A DNA stretch of 52,632 nt from Mesobacillus harenae. Lineage in GTDB: Bacteria; Bacillota; Bacilli; Bacillales; Cytobacillaceae. Location of the stretch: contig NZ_JABUNR010000023.1 in NCBI RefSeq assembly GCF_013343715.1, positions 796 to 53,427 of the forward strand, written 5' to 3'. The stretch's first letter is position 1; each line of letters opens with the position of its first letter. Positions 49,157 through 52,632 of the stretch are shown here, in pieces. The position numbers and the translations under genes are program-made. Under the pieces are notes generated by a model. It ran no database searches. It was given only the letters and a program-made list of their open reading frames with translations, and was not told the DNA's origin.

Positions 49157-51574
49157 ATGAGTTTCAGCCATCAGGAAATTGAACAAAAGTGGCAGCAACA
49201 ATGGGAAAAAAATAACACATTCAAGACAACGGAAGATGAAGGAAAGCGGAAGTTTTACGCTTTAGATATGTTCCCATATCCATCAGGAGCTGGTCTGCAC
49301 GTTGGCCATCCAGAAGGCTATACAGCAACAGATATATTATCCCGCACGAAAAGAATGCAAGGATATAATGTTCTCCATCCAATGGGCTGGGATGCTTTTG
49401 GTTTACCAGCAGAACAATATGCGCTTGATACAGGAAATGATCCTGCAGAATTTACGAAGAAAAACATCGATAACTTTCGCCGCCAGATTAAAGCACTTGG
49501 TTTTTCCTATGATTGGGACAGGGAAGTTAACACAACCGATCCAGAATATTATAAATGGACCCAGTGGATTTTCTTAAAACTGTATGAAAAAGACTTGGCC
49601 TATATTGATGAAGTTGCTGTTAATTGGTGCCCCGCTCTAGGAACAGTTTTAGCTAATGAAGAGGTAATTGACGGTAAAAGTGAACGAGGCGGGCACCCGG
49701 TTGTGCGCCGTCCAATGAAACAATGGATGCTGAGAATTACTGCATATGCGGACCGCCTTCTTGAGGATCTTGAAGAGGTTGACTGGCCTGAAAGCATCAA
49801 AGATATGCAGCGCCATTGGATCGGCCGGTCAGAGGGTGCTGAAATTACGTTTAGCGTTGATGGCCATAACAGTTCATTTAAAGTGTTTACAACGCGCCCT
49901 GATACTTTGTTTGGAGCTACCTATGCTGTCCTGGCTCCTGAGCATCCATTAGTTAACGAAATTACTGCGGACGAGCAAAAAGCGGCGGTTGCAGGCTACC
50001 TGGATGAAATTAAAAGTAAAAGCGACTTAGAGCGGACCGACCTAGCGAAGGACAAAACTGGCGTTTATACCGGAGCTTATGCAATTAACCCTGTTAATGG
50101 TGAGAAAATGCCTATCTGGATTGCTGATTATGTGCTAATGAGTTACGGGACCGGTGCGATTATGGCTGTTCCAGCACATGATGAACGAGATTATGAGTTT
50201 GCCAAGAAATTTGATCTTAAAATCCAAGAGGTTGTTGCAGGTGGCAATGTTGCCGAAGAGGCTTATACAGGAAACGGAGAACATATTAACTCAGGCTTTC
50301 TTGATGGGTTAGACAAGGAAGAGGCCATCATTAAAGCCATTTCTTGGCTGGAGGAAAAAGGACTGGGTACAAAAAAGGTTACTTACCGCCTTCGTGATTG
50401 GCTGTTTAGCCGCCAGAGATACTGGGGAGAACCTATTCCAATTATTCATTGGGAAGATGGAACGATGTCGGCTGTTCCAGAGGATCAATTACCATTGATT
50501 TTACCGAAAACAACTGAAATTAAACCTTCAGGTACTGGGGAGTCTCCACTGGCAATCATTACGGATTGGGTTAATGTAACCGATCCCGAAACAGGTAAAA
50601 AAGGGCGCAGGGAAACGAATACCATGCCGCAATGGGCTGGAAGCTGCTGGTACTACCTTCGCTATATAGATCCAAAAAATGATCAGGCTCTGGCAGATCC
50701 CGAAAAGTTAAAAGAATGGCTTCCTGTTGATATTTACATCGGTGGTGCTGAGCATGCTGTGCTGCATTTGCTGTATGCCCGTTTCTGGCACAAGTTCCTA
50801 TATGATATCGGTGTAGTTTCTACAAAAGAGCCTTTTCAGAAGCTGTTTAACCAAGGAATGATCTTGGGAGAAAATAATGAAAAGATGAGCAAATCTAAGG
50901 GGAATGTTGTTAATCCAGATGAAATAGTTAAAAGCCATGGTGCTGATACACTTCGCCTTTATGAAATGTTTATGGGCCCGCTTGAAGCATCGATTTCTTG
51001 GTCAACTACTGGCCTAGATGGTTCCCGGCGTTTCCTTGACAGAATTTGGCGTCTATTTGTTGGAGACGATGGGGCTTTGAATCGGAAAATTCAAAACACC
51101 ACTGATGTTCAGAGTCTTGAAAAGGTTTATCATCAAACGGTAAAAAAGGTAACAGAAGATATAGAAGGTCTTCGTTTTAATACCGCCATTTCACAGCTAA
51201 TGGTTTTTATAAATGAAGCATACAAGGCGGATGTTCTTCCGAAGAGTTATATTGAGGGATTTGTAAAACTGCTTTCTCCAATTTGCCCGCATATCGCTGA
51301 AGAACTTTGGCACTTACTTGGCAATTCAGAAACTATTGCCTATGAAGCCTGGCCTGCCTTTGACGAAGCAAAACTTGTTGATGATGAAGTCGAAATTGTC
51401 ATTCAGGTAAACGGTAAAGTGAAAGTTAAAATGATGGTGCCGTCTGGAGCAAATAAAGAAGCACTTGAGCAAATCGCAATGGATGATGAAAAGGTAAAAG
51501 AGCAGATTACCGGTAAAACAATTCGTAAAGTCATTGCCGTACCAGGAAAATTAGTAAATATCGTCGCTAACTAG
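49157..51574 (+). CDS. leuS: Leucyl-tRNA synthetase
   Basis: A class Ia aminoacyl-tRNA synthetase, 805 aa, which charges tRNA-Leu in the cytoplasm. The HIGH-type motif is PYPSGAGLHVGH (40-51), the CP1 editing domain includes TTRPDTLFGATYAVLAPEH and the Asp-rich AVPAHDERDYEFA, and KMSKS is at 576-580. The anticodon-binding and C-terminal domains follow. The ATG is 6-7 nt after AGGAGG. The stop codon TAG overlaps the first bases of a dispersed repeat (51573-51600). Controlled by the upstream T-box. Confidence 0.98.
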   Translation: MSFSHQEIEQKWQQQWEKNNTFKTTEDEGKRKFYALDMFPYPSGAGLHVGHPEGYTATDILSRTKRMQGYNVLHPMGWDAFGLPAEQYALDTGNDPAEFTKKNIDNFRRQIKALGFSYDWDREVNTTDPEYYKWTQWIFLKLYEKDLAYIDEVAVNWCPALGTVLANEEVIDGKSERGGHPVVRRPMKQWMLRITAYADRLLEDLEEVDWPESIKDMQRHWIGRSEGAEITFSVDGHNSSFKVFTTRPDTLFGATYAVLAPEHPLVNEITADEQKAAVAGYLDEIKSKSDLERTDLAKDKTGVYTGAYAINPVNGEKMPIWIADYVLMSYGTGAIMAVPAHDERDYEFAKKFDLKIQEVVAGGNVAEEAYTGNGEHINSGFLDGLDKEEAIIKAISWLEEKGLGTKKVTYRLRDWLFSRQRYWGEPIPIIHWEDGTMSAVPEDQLPLILPKTTEIKPSGTGESPLAIITDWVNVTDPETGKKGRRETNTMPQWAGSCWYYLRYIDPKNDQALADPEKLKEWLPVDIYIGGAEHAVLHLLYARFWHKFLYDIGVVSTKEPFQKLFNQGMILGENNEKMSKSKGNVVNPDEIVKSHGADTLRLYEMFMGPLEASISWSTTGLDGSRRFLDRIWRLFVGDDGALNRKIQNTTDVQSLEKVYHQTVKKVTEDIEGLRFNTAISQLMVFINEAYKADVLPKSYIEGFVKLLSPICPHIAEELWHLLGNSETIAYEAWPAFDEAKLVDDEVEIVIQVNGKVKVKMMVPSGANKEALEQIAMDDEKVKEQITGKTIRKVIAVPGKLVNIVAN

Positions 51575-51600
51575 AAAAGCGCAAGCACCTTGGCCAGAAC
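51573..51600 (+). repeat. Fragment of the dispersed Bacillus repeat at the leuS stop
   Basis: AGAAAAGCGCAAGCACCTTGG is a close relative of the reverse complement of the 123-bp unit at 32468-32797 (AGAAAAGCGGAAACGCCTGG). It overlaps the leuS stop codon. Confidence 0.6.
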
Positions 51601-51612
51601 TAGATATAAGCA

Positions 51613-51640
51613 GACTCTCTCCGCATCTGAGAGTTTTGCC
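51613..51640 (+). terminator. Terminator-like hairpin after leuS
   Basis: ACTCTC, a 9-nt loop, GAGAGT then TTTT. Short stem, modest strength. Confidence 0.6.
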
Positions 51641-51710
51641 CTCTTGTTCTGGGGTCTATTTTATATATAATAATTAGAGAACGTAAGCAACTTAACTGGA
51701 GGTTAGAGGT

Positions 51711-52013
51711 ATGGATCAATTGCAGACAATCACTACTGAAGAATTACAAAAAAAACTCGAAGCTGGAGAAAAGCTTGAGCTTGTCGATGTTAGAGAGAAC
51801 GAAGAGGTTGCAGAGGGAATCATTCCAGGAGCAAAGCATATCCGTATGGACGACATTCCCACAAATTTGGACTACTTTGATGAGGATAAAGAGTATATTT
51901 TTATTTGCAGGTCAGGAAGACGCAGTGAAAATGTTTGTTACTTTTTAATGGATCATGGGTATAAAGTGAAAAATATGGTTGGTGGAATGCTAGAGTGGAA
52001 AGGTAATAAGTAA
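51711..52013 (+). CDS. ytwF: Rhodanese-like sulfurtransferase domain protein YtwF
   Basis: A 100-aa single rhodanese domain. The active loop is ICRSGRR with catalytic Cys near residue 67. ELVDVRENEEVAEGIIPGAKHIRMDDI and MVGGMLEWKG are domain landmarks. Similar proteins shuttle sulfane sulfur in the cytoplasm, and the specific partner is unknown. TGGAGGTTAGAGG precedes the ATG. Monocistronic, with a strong terminator about 95 bp downstream. Confidence 0.92.
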   Translation: MDQLQTITTEELQKKLEAGEKLELVDVRENEEVAEGIIPGAKHIRMDDIPTNLDYFDEDKEYIFICRSGRRSENVCYFLMDHGYKVKNMVGGMLEWKGNK

Positions 52014-52105
52014 AACTGTTTTTTTTCTAACGGATTCTGTTTGAAGTACAAAATACGAATTCGTCTAGTAATTCGCACTAGAGTTAAAAAGTAAATTAGC
52101 AAAGA

Positions 52106-52138
52106 AATGCTTGGAGACATATGCTCCAAGCATTTTTT
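52106..52138 (+). terminator. Terminator of ytwF
   Basis: AATGCTTGGAG, a 7-nt loop, CTCCAAGCATT then T6. Confidence 0.88.
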
Positions 52139-52317
52139 ATAACAATCTTATGGAAGGTTTCTTCCTTTAAACAACTCTTGCATCAATTCTCTACTAAAAA
52201 AACCTCCTGCAACCTTGTTTGATGCGGTGCCTCCTTTTCTTCAAAGTTCTGCTTAACCCTAACCATAAAAGAGCGGACTCTCACGGACCAGAGGAGGGGA
52301 TCTGCATGGTTGATAAA

Positions 52318-52500
52318 TAAGCGGAGAAATTCCTCTTATTTAAGAAAAACATGAAATTTAGCTTAATTAGAGGGAGGGATTCCGCCTATATGCTCCAAAA
52401 ACATGAAAATCGATCATTGTACCTTACTTAACGGGAAAACTTCCGCTTATATACCCCGAACCGAGTTCTATCCTGCAGTATAACGGGAAAATCTGGACTT
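52318..52500. repeat. Degenerate ~60-bp intergenic repeat units
   Basis: Recurring motifs are GGGA..TTCCGCCTATAT / GGGAAAACTTCCGCTTATAT, AAAAACATGAAA (twice) and ACGGGAAAA (twice), spaced by roughly 50-62 bp. They are diverged, AT-rich and non-coding. Similar multi-copy intergenic repeats are familiar from Bacillus genomes. Confidence 0.55.
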
Positions 52501-52501
52501 C

Positions 52502-52632
52502 TGTCAAGAAAGTAGACACAAAAAAATGAGACTAGATTCTCCTCAGAATACTACCGCACTTCGTTTGGTGGGGTGTTAAAAATGACCACTCGATAAAACG
52601 TGACTGGTCATTTCTAACACCAAATGTCTAAT
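52502..52632. mobile_element. Possible terminal part of an IS3-like insertion sequence (runs off window)
   Basis: TGTCAAGAAAGTAGACAC (52502-52519) resembles terminal inverted repeats of IS3/IS150-group elements. A strong hairpin follows at 52572-52621 (GGTGTTA/TAACACC plus AAATGACCA/TGGTCATTT). No transposase frame is in the window, so orientation and family are unresolved. Confidence 0.4.

Larger units (their letters stand above)
52139..52632. other. Gene-free end of window with repeats
   Basis: I see no supported coding sequence. From about 52318 to 52500 it contains two to three degenerate ~60-bp units (AACGGGAAAAYTTCCGC-like, AAAAACATGAAAAT). From 52502 onward it looks like the terminus of an insertion sequence. 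Confidence 0.55.

Overview
The window is a chromosomal segment of a low-to-moderate GC, spore-forming member of the Bacillaceae (a Bacillus, Mesobacillus or Cytobacillus-like organism). The evidence is gene content and order. A tRNA cluster runs in the order Lys-Leu-Gly-Leu-Arg-Pro-Ala-Met-Ile(CAU)-Ser-fMet-Asp-Phe-His-Gly-Ile-Asn-Ser-Glu, collinear with the distal part of B. subtilis trnB. It is followed by men, luxS, dps, ytkD, ytlACD, ytmAB, pckA, metK, asnB, ytoA, ytpAB, ytqAB, ytzC, yttB, leuS and ytwF, which are the B. subtilis 'yt' region genes. Strong AGGAGG-type ribosome binding sites, an S-box and a T-box agree with this.

Layout. 1-2070: 19 tRNA genes (the first cut by the window edge) ending in a strong terminator. 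The run is interrupted twice by a tRNA 5' fragment joined to a diverged ~82-bp repeat. 2.1-5.2 kb: a 59-aa protein, a gene-poor stretch, and glgC-glgD without the rest of the glycogen operon. 5.2-14.9 kb: yteA and menA on the minus strand, then divergent menF-D-H-B-E-C, which completes the chorismate-to-dihydroxynaphthoate/menaquinone route. 14.9-24.6 kb: small conserved genes, a solitary zinc-binding lipoprotein (znuA) sharing a Zur-box intergenic region with a beta-carbonic anhydrase, luxS, dps, the Nudix hydrolase ytkD, the ytlACD ABC importer, ytmA and ytmB. 24.9-36.8 kb: pckA, SAM-riboswitch-controlled metK, asnB, a membrane-anchored C39-like peptidase, a gamma-carbonic-anhydrase-like protein, a 3 x 123-bp repeat array, the terpenoid/phospholipase pair ytpAB, the tRNA-modification pair ytqAB, and ytzC.

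37.1-46.9 kb is the most distinctive region. It is one long plus-strand operon coding for a complete System I cytochrome c maturation set (ccmE, F, H, two small membrane proteins, A, B, C, D and a ResA/CcmG thioredoxin), headed by an unassigned membrane protein and ending in nrfH and nrfA, the respiratory ammonia-forming nitrite reductase. A near-perfect Fnr box, a near-perfect Rex box and a 12-bp palindrome lie in the leader, so the operon looks like a self-contained, anaerobically induced DNRA module. Bacilli normally mature cytochrome c with System II (ResBC), so a dedicated System I next to its client is notable. So are its single-cysteine CcmH, its Cys-type CcmE and the absence of recognisable NrfF/NrfG helpers for the CxxCK haem. 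MenA-F would provide the menaquinol that NrfH oxidises.

46.9-52.6 kb: an MFS transporter, a small membrane protein, T-box-controlled leuS, a rhodanese protein, and about 500 bp of non-coding repeats ending in what looks like the terminus of an insertion sequence running off the window. No CRISPR array, rRNA gene or complete mobile element was seen.
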